Shown: piece after piece, positions 35,400 through 45,146 of the stretch
Position numbering within the stretch: the stretch's first letter is position 1
How the letters are laid out: the number at the start of each line of letters is the position of its first letter
NCBI RefSeq assembly: GCF_010560025.1
Contig: NZ_SAIY01000002.1
Coordinates: 372,001 to 436,000, forward strand
Origin: Verrucosispora sioxanthis
GTDB taxonomy: Bacteria; Actinomycetota; Actinomycetes; Mycobacteriales; Micromonosporaceae
DNA: 64,000 nt
Direction of reading: 5' to 3'
Position numbers and translations under genes: made by a program
The notes under the pieces: model-generated
Seen by the model: the letters and a program-made list of their open reading frames with translations, nothing else
What the model was told of the DNA's origin: nothing
Databases searched by the model: none

Positions 35400-38222
35400 T
35401 TATCTAGGAAGTCCGATGGACCGACCGTTCAAGTTTTTGGGTGCGGTGGCGGCGCTGCCACTGACAGGGGCGTGCGGAAGAGCCGTGGTCGGGGCCGAGG
35501 TAAGTTGGACGAGGTACGTCCTACCGGCCTGAACGAGGAAATCAAATGTCCCGTTCGTCTGCGTGCTGGTCACGATGGTGCCAGTACTGTCGACGACGGT
35601 GACATTCTGCCCCGGCCATGGGTTCCGGACGGTGATGGTTCCGGTGGCACCGCTTTCCAGAGCGACAGTCGTCAATGTTCCGTTTCGGATCTGTACGTGG
35701 GCCTTCCCCCGGTGCTGGATGTAGACGGTGCCGTCGACGTTCCATCCGTTCGGCCAGCCGGGTGCAACGCGCAACGTGCCGTCGTAGTGCTGCACGAGGC
35801 CCTCACTGATCGCTGCGGCGATGACACCCTGCTCTTCAAGGTAGGGCGTGGTGGGCTGGGCGTTCCAACTGGCGAACCCGTTGGGGAAGACCTGGTATTT
35901 ACCGATGTTGGCGAGCATTGCGCTGCGCATGTCGTTGCCAAGCCCCAGGCGCGCGGCGTGGAGTGCGTCGTAGCTCCACGTGCTGCCGGTGACGTAGCTC
36001 CGATTGCTGAAGGTCCGTTTGGCCAGGTCGGACAGGTGGCCGGCGTCGCCGATCAGGTTGTACGGCCAGACCGGTTCGAGTTCGACGTTTTCCTGGTTGT
36101 GCTTGGTCGCGGTAGGTTCGGCCGACATCGCGAGCATGTTCCTCCCGGCCGCGTCTGAGGCCGGGGTCAGCACCTGCGACTTGGTGGCGATGTCGGTACG
36201 CGGCAACGGACGGATCTTCGGGATGGCCGAGTTGAGCCGACTGACCAGGTCGGCGTCCACACCCAGCGTCTGCGCGGCCGAGACGACGACCGGGAAGAGG
36301 GCCTGCATAGCGGCGACGTCGTTGATCGGGTCGTTGACGTCCCACTGGTTCTCGTGGGCATTGGAGAAGGTGTGCAGCAATCCGTCGGAGCCTGTCGTGG
36401 CGTGCGAGAGCAGGAATCTCGCGGCACCAGCCATGATCGGGTAGTGGGCTGACAGGAACGAACGGTCATCGGTGGTGAGGTAGGTCTGCCAGATCCACAG
36501 GCCGATCTCGGCTCCGGTCGTCACGTTGCGGGCGTTGTAGTTCGGCGCGATCCGCGAGTCACACGAGGCGTTGCTGGCCGCGTTGCTGCCGCCGTAGTAG
36601 CCGTTGCCGTTGAAGCGCATGGTCTCCGGCACGCAGAGGCCCTCGCGGCCCGGGAAGTGAGCCCCGGTCCACGCGGCGATGTTGGATACGTTGGTGCGGT
36701 AGAGGTTGAACACCGGGGTGTTCTGCGCGAACGCTCCGGCGGAGAGGTTCGCCTGGACCATCATGCGGGTGTTCCAAAACCAGTATCCGGCCGGATACCA
36801 GGGCTGTGAATCCTGATCGAACACGAACAGGTTGGCCACGCCGGCCTGGCTGCCGGGCAGGGCGCCGCGGTTTGTCGCGGCGATGTTGTACAAATACAGG
36901 GTCCGCATGTTCTCGAAGTACTCGCCGGACCCGTCACCGGAGGAGATCCTGATGAGGCCGACCGTGGCCCAGTAGTTGTGCCACCAGGACAGGTGGCCGG
37001 CGGCGAGGTCGCTGGCGCTACGGGTCAGATCACTGCCGAGCAGCGTACGAGCGGTGGCGATCGGGTCGCCGCCTGTCCAGGTCGGGGAGACCGCGATGAC
37101 CCGGAACGAGCCGTCGCTGTTGGGCCGGAAGTTGACCTGGGCGGTCGTCGAGTTGGGTATGGACGCGGTCACGTTGCGGCCACCGGCGCTGATACCCGCC
37201 ATCGCACCGAAGCGCTGACCGGAGGCACCGGTCGCGGTGTTGTCGGTCCAGGTTTGCGAGAGAGTGGCCACCGACCCGGAGGCGGTCGCGGTGGGTGTAC
37301 GGCCGCTCCACAGTTCCACCCGTGCGGTCTGCGAGGTGTTCGGGTCCGCGCCGGTGACGTCGACGACAAGCTGCGCGGTGTCCGCTCGCACATAAGCGGT
37401 CAACGACATGCCGCCGCCTGACTGGCGCAGCGTCCCGTCGTAGAGGTCGAGGTGACCCCGGAAGTCGCTGGCGTTGGTCAGTCTGCTCAGCCCGGGGATC
37501 ACCACCCGCCCCGGTGACTTGCGGTCGGGAAACGTATCGGCGCGATTCAGTTGGGCGGTGAACCCGTTGGCTGACCACGCGGCAACCCCCAGCGTGCCGT
37601 TACCCAGTGGCGCGAACTGGCTACTGGCGCTGCCGGGCCGGTTGAACACGATATTTGACCGGCGTACGACGTTGGGAGTGTCCACCACGAACCGGCCACC
37701 CTGCCACGCGGTCGTCGTTCCGGTCGGTGGCGGGGACGTCGGTGGCGGGGATGTCGGTGGCGGGGATGTGGTCGGCGCCGTGGTTGGGGTCGACGGGGGC
37801 GGGTTTGACGGGATGGAACCGGTACAGTGTGTGCCGTTGAGTGTGAAGCTCGCCGGAACCGGGTTGCTCGACGTCCATGAGCCGTTGAAGCCGAAGCTGA
37901 CGTTACCTCCGGTGGGAATGTTGCCGTTCCAGCTGGCGTTTGTCACGGTGACCTGCGCGGCGGACTGCGTGTACGTACCGCTCCAGAGCTGGGTGATGCT
38001 CTGCCCGGCGGCGAAGGACCAGGCCAGCCGCCAGCCACTCACGGGGTCACCCAGGTTGTCGATGGTCACGTTGGCGCCGAAGCCACCCTGCCACTGGTTG
38101 GTGACCGTGTAGGTGACTTTGCAGCCGGCGGCGTGGGCGGCCGCTGTCGTCACGACGCCGGTGGTGCCGACGGCGGCGACTGTCGCCGTGGCCAGCCAGA
38201 GGCGCGATCGTGCGAAGTGCAT
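35400..38222 (-). CDS. CBM2-glycoside hydrolase, GH95-like (alpha/alpha)6 barrel, secreted
   Basis: A 940-aa protein: signal peptide (MHFARSRLWLATATVAAVGTTG...AAAHAAG), CBM2 (CKVTYTVTNQWQGGFGANVTIDNLGDP ... FNGSWTSSNPVPASF), linker with PPPTS repeats, an N-terminal beta-sandwich (NIVFNRPGSASSQFAPLGNGTLGVAAW), and a helical barrel with GEYFENMRTLYLYNIAA, QPWYPAGYWFWNTRMMVQANL, NAHENQWDVNDPINDVAAM, HNQENVELEPVWPYNLIGD, ending in a beta domain (HVQIRNGTLTTVALESGATG). This layout resembles GH95 (alpha-L-fucosidase/galactosidase) and related DUF5703-type enzymes; the exact substrate is uncertain. Start 38222 has GGAGGATC before it. It follows the GH62 gene by 38 nt and is probably co-transcribed. 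Confidence 0.8.
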   Translation of the reverse strand: MHFARSRLWLATATVAAVGTTGVVTTAAAHAAGCKVTYTVTNQWQGGFGANVTIDNLGDPVSGWRLAWSFAAGQSITQLWSGTYTQSAAQVTVTNASWNGNIPTGGNVSFGFNGSWTSSNPVPASFTLNGTHCTGSIPSNPPPSTPTTAPTTSPPPTSPPPTSPPPTGTTTAWQGGRFVVDTPNVVRRSNIVFNRPGSASSQFAPLGNGTLGVAAWSANGFTAQLNRADTFPDRKSPGRVVIPGLSRLTNASDFRGHLDLYDGTLRQSGGGMSLTAYVRADTAQLVVDVTGADPNTSQTARVELWSGRTPTATASGSVATLSQTWTDNTATGASGQRFGAMAGISAGGRNVTASIPNSTTAQVNFRPNSDGSFRVIAVSPTWTGGDPIATARTLLGSDLTRSASDLAAGHLSWWHNYWATVGLIRISSGDGSGEYFENMRTLYLYNIAATNRGALPGSQAGVANLFVFDQDSQPWYPAGYWFWNTRMMVQANLSAGAFAQNTPVFNLYRTNVSNIAAWTGAHFPGREGLCVPETMRFNGNGYYGGSNAASNASCDSRIAPNYNARNVTTGAEIGLWIWQTYLTTDDRSFLSAHYPIMAGAARFLLSHATTGSDGLLHTFSNAHENQWDVNDPINDVAAMQALFPVVVSAAQTLGVDADLVSRLNSAIPKIRPLPRTDIATKSQVLTPASDAAGRNMLAMSAEPTATKHNQENVELEPVWPYNLIGDAGHLSDLAKRTFSNRSYVTGSTWSYDALHAARLGLGNDMRSAMLANIGKYQVFPNGFASWNAQPTTPYLEEQGVIAAAISEGLVQHYDGTLRVAPGWPNGWNVDGTVYIQHRGKAHVQIRNGTLTTVALESGATGTITVRNPWPGQNVTVVDSTGTIVTSTQTNGTFDFLVQAGRTYLVQLTSAPTTALPHAPVSGSAATAPKNLNGRSIGLPR

Positions 38223-38260
38223 GGAGATCCTCCGGTGCATCAGGCTGAGAGACAGAGCGG

Positions 38261-39757
38261 CTAGCAGGTGGAGTTCGTCTGGGTGAGCAGACCGAGCCGC
38301 CAAGGCAGCAGGTTGTACGAATCGGTCGCAGCGGGATCCTTGCCCTGGTACAGGTACCGGATGTTGCAGGGGCTGATGAGCATCGTCTGGTCAACGCCGG
38401 CGCGGACCATCTCTCCGTGGCTGATGTCCTTCGTCCAGGCGGTACCGGCGAAGGTGGTATTGCTGACACCGGCGAACGGATTGGCCTGCGTATCGGCCAA
38501 CGCGGACCATGGACCGGTGATCGCCGGTGCGGTCCAAGACCGGAAGTAACGCACGCCGGCAGCGCCGATCGCTTCAACAATCAGCAGGTACTGGTTGCCA
38601 CCGGAAACTCTGTATACGTTGGCGGCTTCCCAGAGCGGGTACCGGGCCGCGTCCCGCATGGCGATGACCGTATTGCTCATTCCGTTCGGGAACTGCGCCA
38701 GGCTGGTCTCGGACCGGTACAGGTGCCCGTTGTCGTCAGACGAGAACAGGTGACACTTGACGCTGTCACAGATCACCCAGAAATCTACCCAATGGCCGTT
38801 GCCGATGTTGTCTCGGATGATCTGAGGCATGCCGCCGGCGTAGAAGCGTCGTGGCGCGGTCCAGCCCCGCGGGTTGCTGATGTCGGTGTTGGTGGAGTAC
38901 GCGGCGTTGTCACCGACCTGGTAGACCAGGTACCAGAGTCGCTGCGGCGCGAAGTAGAACACGTGCGGCGCGGCCTTGTATCCGGCGCCGATCGCAGTCG
39001 TGTCCAGGAAGTGGTGCTGCGCTGCGGCAGCCTGCGACCAGTCGGTGAAGTTGAGATACACCATGCTGTACGAACCACTCTGGTTCGTCGTAGTGGCGAT
39101 GACGTGCCACCGCCCGTTGTGGTATACCACTGACGGATCCTTTACCGCACGAATGTTGTGCGAGGCGTCTGACTTCGGCCCGATCAACACGCCACTGGAA
39201 CTCCACCGGAAGCTGTTCGGCAGGCCGCCACCGGGCGGCGGCGTGGTCGTCGGGGGTGTGCTGGTGGGTGGCGTCGTCGTGGGTGGCGTGGTGGTCGGTG
39301 GCGCCACGGTGGGGACGACGGCTCCAGTGCAGGGAGTGCCGTTCAGGGTGAACGATGCGGGTGCCGGATTACTTCCGTTCCAGGTGCCGTTGAACCCAGG
39401 GGTAACGGTGGCGTCCGTCGCCAGCTCGCCGTTGTAGGGGGCATTCGTGATGGTCACGTTGCCTCCCGACTGGCTGACGTTGCCGTTCCACAAATGAGTG
39501 ATGGTCTGCCCCGAGGTGAAGGTGAATCTCAACGTCCAGCCAGAGATGGAGTCGCCGAGATTGGTGATGGCGATGTTGGCGCCGAAGCCGCCCGACCATT
39601 GGCTGGTAACGGTGTAGGCGACCCGGCACCCAGCTGCGGTGCCGGCTCGGGCGGCTCCTGCCACGGCAGCTGTGGCCACGACGACGAGCGCAATAGTGGC
39701 AATGGCTCCACGGCGCAGGTGGGACGGCGACGAACTGGAACGGTGGGTGAACCTCAT
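38261..39757 (-). CDS. CBM2-GH62 alpha-L-arabinofuranosidase
   Basis: A 498-aa secreted enzyme: signal peptide MRFTHRSSSSPSHLRRGAIA, CBM2 (CRVAYTVTSQWSGGFGANIAITNLGD ... FNGTWNGSNPAPASF), TTTPP linker, then a five-bladed propeller of GH62 (LPNSFRWSSSGVLIGPKSDASHNIRAVKDPSVVYHNGRWHVIATT; KAAPHVFYFAPQRLWYLVYQ; DFWVICDSVKCHLFSSDDNGHLYRSETSLAQFPNG; YPLWEAANVYRVSGGNQYLLIVEA). The Asp of KDPSVV and Glu of WEAANVY correspond to GH62 active-site positions. It removes arabinose side chains from arabinoxylan, complementing the GH30 xylanase. Ribosome binding site GAGAGGATCC; leader module at 39883-40016. Confidence 0.93.
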   Translation of the reverse strand: MRFTHRSSSSPSHLRRGAIATIALVVVATAAVAGAARAGTAAGCRVAYTVTSQWSGGFGANIAITNLGDSISGWTLRFTFTSGQTITHLWNGNVSQSGGNVTITNAPYNGELATDATVTPGFNGTWNGSNPAPASFTLNGTPCTGAVVPTVAPPTTTPPTTTPPTSTPPTTTPPPGGGLPNSFRWSSSGVLIGPKSDASHNIRAVKDPSVVYHNGRWHVIATTTNQSGSYSMVYLNFTDWSQAAAAQHHFLDTTAIGAGYKAAPHVFYFAPQRLWYLVYQVGDNAAYSTNTDISNPRGWTAPRRFYAGGMPQIIRDNIGNGHWVDFWVICDSVKCHLFSSDDNGHLYRSETSLAQFPNGMSNTVIAMRDAARYPLWEAANVYRVSGGNQYLLIVEAIGAAGVRYFRSWTAPAITGPWSALADTQANPFAGVSNTTFAGTAWTKDISHGEMVRAGVDQTMLISPCNIRYLYQGKDPAATDSYNLLPWRLGLLTQTNSTC

Positions 39758-39882
39758 CGGGATCCTCTCCGCTGCCGCTCATGGAGAGGCGGCAGGCTGG
39801 CGCAGATGGGTGCCGCCTCGGTGGAACCGGGCCGCCAGGCAGGCAAGCGGCGTGCCGCTCACCATCGCCTCCCAGCTGAAAG

Positions 39883-40016
39883 TCAAGGGACTGTCTGCGT
39901 CCGCCGCCGTTGCCCTCGGCCGAACGCTCTCCCGCTGCCGCTCCCGCAGATATCGATGACCATCGTCGCACTCGAGTGCCGAAGATGCAAACAGAGTTAG
40001 CACTGCATATGTATTC
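39883..40016 (-). promoter_or_regulatory. Conserved CAZyme leader module (copy 4, GH62 gene)
   Basis: Reading toward the GH62 start: palindrome GAATACATATGC (40016-40005), GACGATGGTCATCGATATC with a possible 26-codon ORF (39963 to 39883), box GCCGAGGGCAACGGC at 39920-39906 (43 nt past that ATG, 149 nt before the main ATG). CAGACA-TCC-TGA and AGCTGGG follow as in the GH30 copy. Between 40017 and 40189 no gene is recognisable. Confidence 0.58.
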
Positions 40017-40243
40017 AGTGGCCGCTCCGCCCTTTCTGAGACCCAAGGGCTTTGCGTAGTCGCCTATGGGCGTTTCCGGCCTGGGCTTTCGCTCGGGTTC
40101 CGCAGCTTGTAGTTAAACGATCGTCGGAATCTGGGCACGGAGCAGGGAAGATCGATGCTCGGCGTGAGGGGTCGTGTGTCCACGCCCTCTGGACTGCCCT
40201 TCCCCTCGTAGCGTGGAGGCCAGAACTTGAGGGATAGAGGTTC

Positions 40244-40543
40244 ATGGCTGAGACGAGACGCCGGTTCGATCCGGAGTTCCGCGCGGGCGCGGTTCGGATC
40301 GTGCGGGAGACCGGGAAGTCGATCGCGCAGGTAGCGCGTGATCTGGGGATCAACAGCGGCACTCTGGCCAACTGGGTGCAGCAGGATCGTGCCGCTCGCG
40401 GCGAAGCCGCTGCCGGGCAGTTGTCCGAGGACGAACGGGCCGAGTTGGCGCGGTTGCGGCGTGAGAACGCGGAGCTGGCGATGGAGCGTGATGTCCTCAA
40501 GCGATCCGTGGTCCTGTGGGTCAAGGAAGCGACGGGCCGGTGA
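40244..40543 (+). CDS. IS3-family OrfA (helix-turn-helix)
   Basis: A 99-aa protein [20 protein letters not shown]...[28 protein letters not shown] followed by a leucine-zipper-like stretch ([34 protein letters not shown]), the standard IS3 OrfA plan. Its TGA overlaps the GTG of OrfB by 4 bp. Confidence 0.92.
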   Translation: MAETRRRFDPEFRAGAVRIVRETGKSIAQVARDLGINSGTLANWVQQDRAARGEAAAGQLSEDERAELARLRRENAELAMERDVLKRSVVLWVKEATGR

Positions 40544-41431
40544 GCGTGGCCGCCTTCATCGCTTCCCAGAGGACCGAGCACAACGTGCCGCACGCGGTGA
40601 CCTGTCGGGCACTCGGGGTGTCCGAGTCATGGTGCTACAAGTGGCGGGACCGTCGGCCGACGCCCCGCCAGGATCGTAGGGCCAGGCTGACGGAGGCGGT
40701 CCGGCGCGTCTTCGACGCCTCGGGTGGCACCTACGGCAGTCCACGCGTCGGCGACGAGTTATGCGAACAAAGGGTGGCGGGTGTCGGACAACACGATTGT
40801 CGAGGTCATGGCTGATCTGGGCCTGGTCGCCAGAGCGAAACGGCGCCGGCGTGGGCTGACTCGGCAGGGCAAGCGGCCAGCCGCCCCGGACCTGGTCAAG
40901 CGTCAGTTCACCGCGCCCGGGCCGGACGTGGCCTGGTGCGGCGACATGACCGAGATCATCACCGGCGAGGGCAAGCTCTACCTCGCCACCGTCATCGACC
41001 TGTACTCCCGGCGCATCCTCGGCTACGCCATGGGCGACCGGCACGACGCCGGCCTGGTCGTCGCCGCGCTGAACATGGCCGCGGTCACCCGTGGCGGCGA
41101 CGTCGCCGCAGTGATCTTCCACAGCGACAGGGGCAGCGAATACTGCTCGGCCGACTTCGCCCAAGCCTGCAACCGGTGGAAGGTACGCCAGTCGATGGGC
41201 CGGGTCGGCTCGTGCTTCGACAACGCCGTCGCCGAGGCCACCTTCTCCACCATCAAGGTCGAGTACGTCCACCGCCACCAGTTTCGCACCCGCACCGAGG
41301 CCCGACTAAAGATCGCCACCTGGATCACCGACTTTTACAACCGTCGCCGCAGACACTCCGACTGCGACGGACGCTCACCGAACGACTACGAGCGATCGAC
41401 AATCCGCGTCCTGGAGGGCCAGGCCGCATAA
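40540..41431 (+). pseudogene. IS3-family OrfB transposase, single-base frameshift
   Basis: GTG 40540 gives [38 protein letters not shown]...FDASGGTYGSPRVGDELCEQ; the continuation GWRVSDNTIVEVMADLGLVARAKRRRRGLTRQGK with the integrase core (CGDMTEIITGEGKLYLATVIDLYSRRILGYAMG, FHSDRGSEYCS, SCFDNAVAEATFSTIKVEYVHRH) is in another frame. One extra A near 40776 (GAACAAAGGGTGG against GAACAAGGGTGG) explains it. This is not the OrfA/OrfB junction, so it is not programmed frameshifting. Confidence 0.88.
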
Positions 41432-41717
41432 CCGAGTCCTCCACGATTCCAGGGGATTGACAGTTATGCGCCAAGGCGGCGTAGCGCACCACGCTGCCGT
41501 CGACGTTAGCCCGCGACGTGAACCGCAGATACATGACTACGAAGAAACCACATCACCCATGACTACACAGAATGTGAACCGCTAATCGTGTTACTACACC
41601 TTCTGTCGGCGTACGTGTTCGGATGCTCAGGTAGGTACGCGTGGCTCTGTCGCTGATCTTGTGACGGCAAGTACAGTAGCCGGCGCGATGGGCTGCGTCG
41701 GCGGGGAGTGTTCTGGT

Positions 41718-42907
41718 TCAGGCTGCGGCGTGGATCGCTGGTGCCGGTCGGGTGAAGGTTTTGCGGTCGCGGATGAGTGCCCAGAGGACGTCGACGCGTC
41801 GTCGGGCGAGGGCGAGGATGGTTTGGCGGTGGTTCTTTCCTTCGGCGCGCTTTCTCTCGCAGTAGGCACGCGAGGTGGGGCATTCGCGGGCGGCGGTGAA
41901 CGCGGCCATCCACAGAATGTGCCGCAGCCGCCGGTGAAAGCGGCGAGGCGGGCGATGATTCCCCGAAACCGTTCCGGAGTCGCGGGAAACAGGCGCCAAA
42001 CCTGCTTGGGCGGCCAACTTCGCCGGGCTGTCGTACTCGGTCATGCGGTGGTGTGAACGAGTAGTTCGGCGGTCAACAGGGGGCCCATGCCGGGCAGGCT
42101 CCCGATGATCTGCGCGAGGGGATGCTGGTCGAGGTGTTCGGCGATGAGGTCGTCGACGGCGGCGATGCGCTGCTCGATGGACAGGATCTCGGTGGCCATC
42201 TGCCCGACGACCACGGCGGCGGCCCGTTGTCCGGGCAGGGTGACGGTCTGTTGCCGGGCGGCGGCGACCATGGCCTCGGCGACCTGGCTGGCGTTCTTGA
42301 CGTGGCTGCGGCGGAGCAGGGCGGTGATGCGGTCGACTCCGGCGTGCCGGATCGCGGCCGGTGTCTGCCAGCAGGCGAGGACCATCATCGGGGCCTTCCG
42401 GTTCAGGTCCACGGCCCGTTCGAGGGCGGGGCTGATCCCGGTGAGCAGCTCCTGCAACCGAAACAGGGTGGCGACACGCTGCCCGACAAGGTCGGCGCAG
42501 TAGCTGGTCAGGACGGTGAGTTCGGCCAGGAGCCGGTCGGAGGGTTCCAGGATCGGAAGGTCGGGACGCAGGCGGATGGTCTGAGCACTGACCACCGCGT
42601 CGCGGGCGTCGGTCTTGTTCTCCCCGGCGAACGCGGCAGCCATGTGGAAGGAGACCGTGCCGGAGACGTAGCGGACCTGAACCTGGCGCCGCCACAGCAG
42701 GGTCAGCAGCAGCGCGGACAGGCCGGTGGTGACGTCGACCGCCCAGCACACCGGGCGGCCGTGGGTCGAGACCTCGGCCATGACGGTGAGCAGTGAGGTC
42801 TCGTCGTTGGCGACCCGGCGGGAGTAGACCAGCCGGCCGTCGCCGTCGACAGCGGCGACGTGGTGGTGGGTCTTGCCGATGTCCACGCCGATCCACAGCT
42901 TCGCCAC
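41718..42907 (-). pseudogene. IS110-family transposase, single frameshift
   Basis: From ATG 42907: DEDD-type N-domain (LWIGVDIGKTHHHVAAVDGDGRLVYSRRV, FAGENKTDARDAVVSAQTIR) and the transposase_20 region (LAQIIGSLPGMGPLLTAELLVHTT). Near 42045 the frame changes and the end (MTEYDSPAKLAAQAGLAPVSRDSGTVSGNHRPPRRFHRRLRHILWMAAFTAARECPTSRAYCERKRAEGK) follows in another frame to 41718. The catalytic Ser region is in this second part. IS110 elements lack classical inverted repeats, so the element's ends are not defined. Confidence 0.87.
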
Positions 42908-42959
42908 CCTCGCACTCCTTCACTTGATCGGTCTTCTCAGTCGGGCCCGTCGTCTGTGG

Positions 42960-43308
42960 GTTCGGGTTTGCCGGCACCTTCTCACTACCGGCCCTACGGC
43001 GACCGGAAGCCCTACGTGGTGGCCGAGAACATCGCCGCACTGCACGGCCCGACCGAAGGCACGGTGACGCTTCCGCGTCACCTCGACTGGTCCGGACACG
43101 CCGAGTACGACCTGAACCGGGCCGCACGCCTGGCCAACATGTACAAGGTTGTGCCACCGAGGCCAGCACCGTCGAGGATCTGCACACCTGGCTCGACGCC
43201 GACCTCCTCCGGCGGCTCTGGCCCATCCTCTGGCTGCCACCCCAGCTTTGCCAGCGCTGGGAAGAAGCCTTCCCCGAACTCGCCGCGACCCGCAGCAACA
43301 CGGCGTAG
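42960..43308 (+). pseudogene. Hypothetical protein relic, 5'-truncated and frameshifted
   Basis: The frame reads YRPYGDRKPYVVAENIAALHGPTEGTVTLPRHLDWSGHAEYDLNRAARLANMYKVV, then near 43150 changes to STVEDLHTWLDADLLRRLWPILWLPPQLCQRWEEAFPELAATRSNTA before a stop at about 43308. The sequence looks like a small actinobacterial protein of unknown function; the N-terminus was probably removed by the IS110 insertion. The last 30 bp plus following DNA resemble the region just before 45147, so it was part of the duplication that produced the two ATPases. Confidence 0.5.
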
Positions 43309-43347
43309 CGGTGGACCTCTTCCACGGCCGCCCCGCTGACAGGGCCC

Positions 43348-43442
43348 GCAGATCGAACAGCAGATGACCGCATAACGAACGCACCTGGTGCCGCAGATCG
43401 AAAGCCGAGGTCCCCGCAGATCGAAGGTTCGTCCGTTATGAT
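43348..43442 (+). promoter_or_regulatory. Four-iteron array and leaderless promoter of ATPase copy 1
   Basis: Decamers GCAGATCGAA at 43348, 43393 and 43416 and GCATAACGAA at 43370 are spaced 22-23 bp, about two helical turns. They run into TATGAT (43437-43442), a -10 element 7 nt before the GTG at 43449, so the transcript is probably leaderless. Confidence 0.65.
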
Positions 43443-43448
43443 GACGCC

Positions 43449-44711
43449 GTGCCCACGCCGCACCTGATCCCCCGCCGCACCGCCGCGCAGATCAATGCCG
43501 CTCTGGCGGACACTCGCGTCGTCTTGATCAGCGGAGCGCGCCAAGCAGGCAAGAGCACCCTGGTCCGCCTCGTTGCCGGCGATCGTCTGGCCGAACGCCG
43601 CGATCTTGATCGGGCCCAGGACCGGGCGGCGGCCATCGCCGATCCCGTCGGGTTCGTGGACTCCTCCGAACTCCTGGTCATCGACGAGATCCAACGTGCT
43701 CCGGAACTGCTGCTGGCCATCAAGTCGGCAGTCGACGAGGACCCCCGTCCCGGCCGGTACCTGCTCACCGGATCATTACGGCTGTTCGGCATGGTGGCCG
43801 CTCCGGACGCGTTGCCCGGCCGGATGGAGACCGTCGAACTCTGGCCGTTCTCCCAGGGCGAACTCGACGCAGCACCGGACGGATTCGTCGACGCCGTCTT
43901 CGCGTTCGGCCCCGACCTGCGACACGAGTCGGACGTGACCCGCGCCGACTACGCGGCCCGGATCGTGCGGGGCGGCCTACCCGAGGCGACCACCCGCACC
44001 GACCCACGCCGGCGCCAACGATTCCTCGACGCCTACGTCCAGGCACTCATCGACCGCGACGTCCGCCAACTGTCCGACATCCAGCACAAGGGCGAGCTAC
44101 GCAAGCTGGTACGCCTGCTCGCGGCCAGATCCGCGACCATCATCGCCGCGAATTCCCTCGAATCCGCCCTCGGACTGAGCCGGCCGACTATCGCCCGTTA
44201 CCTCCAGGCACTGGAAGAGATCTTCCTGGTGAAACGGATCCCCGGCTGGTCCCGCAACCTCGGCACCCGCACCACCGCCGCACCAAAACTGATCTTCGTC
44301 GACTCCGGCATCGCCGCCAACGAAATCGCCACCGACGCCCGGGCACTGCTCCGGCCCGGAGCACCGTTCGGCCCGCTGCTTGAGTCATTCGTCCTGTCTG
44401 AGCTGTCCCGCCAGCTCACCTGGTCCGAGCAGTTCGTCGACCTGTCCCACTACCGCGACCAGAGCAGGTACGAAGTCGACGCGGTGCTCGAGAACCGAGC
44501 TGGGCAGGTGGTCGGGATCGAAGTCAAAGCAGCCACCACCGTCGGACCAGACGACTTCCGCGGGCTACGCCGACTCGCCGACCGCCTCGGCGACGACTTC
44601 GTCAGCGGGATCGTCCTCTACACCGGAACCTCCACGCTGCCGTTCGGCGACAGACTCCGCGCCATGCCGGTCAGCGCCCTATGGCAGGTTGCCGCCTCGA
44701 CAACAGACTGA
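43449..44711 (+). CDS. AAA-family ATPase with DUF4143 C-terminal domain (copy 1)
   Basis: A 420-aa protein: N-terminal AAA_14 ATPase with Walker A GARQAGKST (about residues 29-37), Walker B LLVIDEIQRAPELLLAIK, sensor-like GRYLLTGSLRLF; a winged-helix-like middle (LARSATIIAANSLESALGLSRPTIARYLQALEEIFLVKRIPGW); C-terminal DUF4143 with a PD-(D/E)xK-like pattern (YEVDAVLENRAGQVVGIEVKAATT). Such proteins are cytoplasmic and abundant in prokaryotes but unassigned; a nuclease or defence-type role is possible. GTG 43449 fits the leaderless promoter. The copy at 45248 is about 95% identical. Confidence 0.88.
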   Translation: MPTPHLIPRRTAAQINAALADTRVVLISGARQAGKSTLVRLVAGDRLAERRDLDRAQDRAAAIADPVGFVDSSELLVIDEIQRAPELLLAIKSAVDEDPRPGRYLLTGSLRLFGMVAAPDALPGRMETVELWPFSQGELDAAPDGFVDAVFAFGPDLRHESDVTRADYAARIVRGGLPEATTRTDPRRRQRFLDAYVQALIDRDVRQLSDIQHKGELRKLVRLLAARSATIIAANSLESALGLSRPTIARYLQALEEIFLVKRIPGWSRNLGTRTTAAPKLIFVDSGIAANEIATDARALLRPGAPFGPLLESFVLSELSRQLTWSEQFVDLSHYRDQSRYEVDAVLENRAGQVVGIEVKAATTVGPDDFRGLRRLADRLGDDFVSGIVLYTGTSTLPFGDRLRAMPVSALWQVAASTTD

Positions 44712-44882
44712 CCCCGCTCGCAAGTCGTTCTCCTCAGCCCTTCAGGGCCACCGAAGACCGAGAGGCGTGGTCTGCTGATCTCCGGCAAGCGATCGCAGCG
44801 AGCCCGCGAAGCGACCGGCACGCAACGGCAGAAGATAGAAACCCGCAGGTCATCGGCCTCCGAACACCGACGGAGCGTCGCA

Positions 44883-44920
44883 TTAGGAAACCGATGCTCT
44901 ATCCCCTGAGCTACGAGGGC
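44883..44920 (-). tRNA. tRNA-Arg (CCT) 5' half, remnant
   Basis: On the minus strand GCCCTCGTAGCTCAGGGG continues as ATAGAGCATCGGTTTCCTAA: acceptor 5' strand, D-arm, 5' side of the anticodon stem and the CCT anticodon loop of an actinobacterial tRNA-Arg. After TCCTAA the sequence (TGCGACGCTCC) no longer pairs with the anticodon stem and no T-arm or 3' acceptor strand follows. It is therefore a half gene, not a working tRNA. The rest of the 536-bp gap 44712-45247 holds the second iteron array and no supported gene. Confidence 0.75.
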
Positions 44921-45146
44921 GCGAGGGCACAGTCTAGCGACCTGGGTTCACCTGGGGTGGCAGGGCGTGGCCCACGTTCCCGAGACGGTTGTTGTCGCAG
45001 CCCAGGGAGTCTCTACGCGAGTTCGCGCAGCGCCACCTCTGCTGATCTTGGTTGTTCAGGCTAGAAGGGGTCTTCTGCGGATGCAGGCCCAGCAGCAACA
45101 CGAGGTAGCCGTGGACACCTTCATGAACCGGCTCGCCCGCATGCCC

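Larger units (their letters stand above)
40190..41462 (+). mobile_element. IS3-family element (ends approximate)
   Basis: OrfA and OrfB are present, bounded by similar ends: TGGACTGCCCTTCCCC...CGTGGAGG on the left and the inverse of CCTCCACGATTCCAGGGGATTGACA on the right. Confidence 0.7.

Noticed and set aside
40540..40790. Programmed frameshift in the IS3 element
   Set aside because: The shift is inside OrfB about 235 nt after the OrfA/OrfB junction; the junction itself is a normal GTGA overlap.
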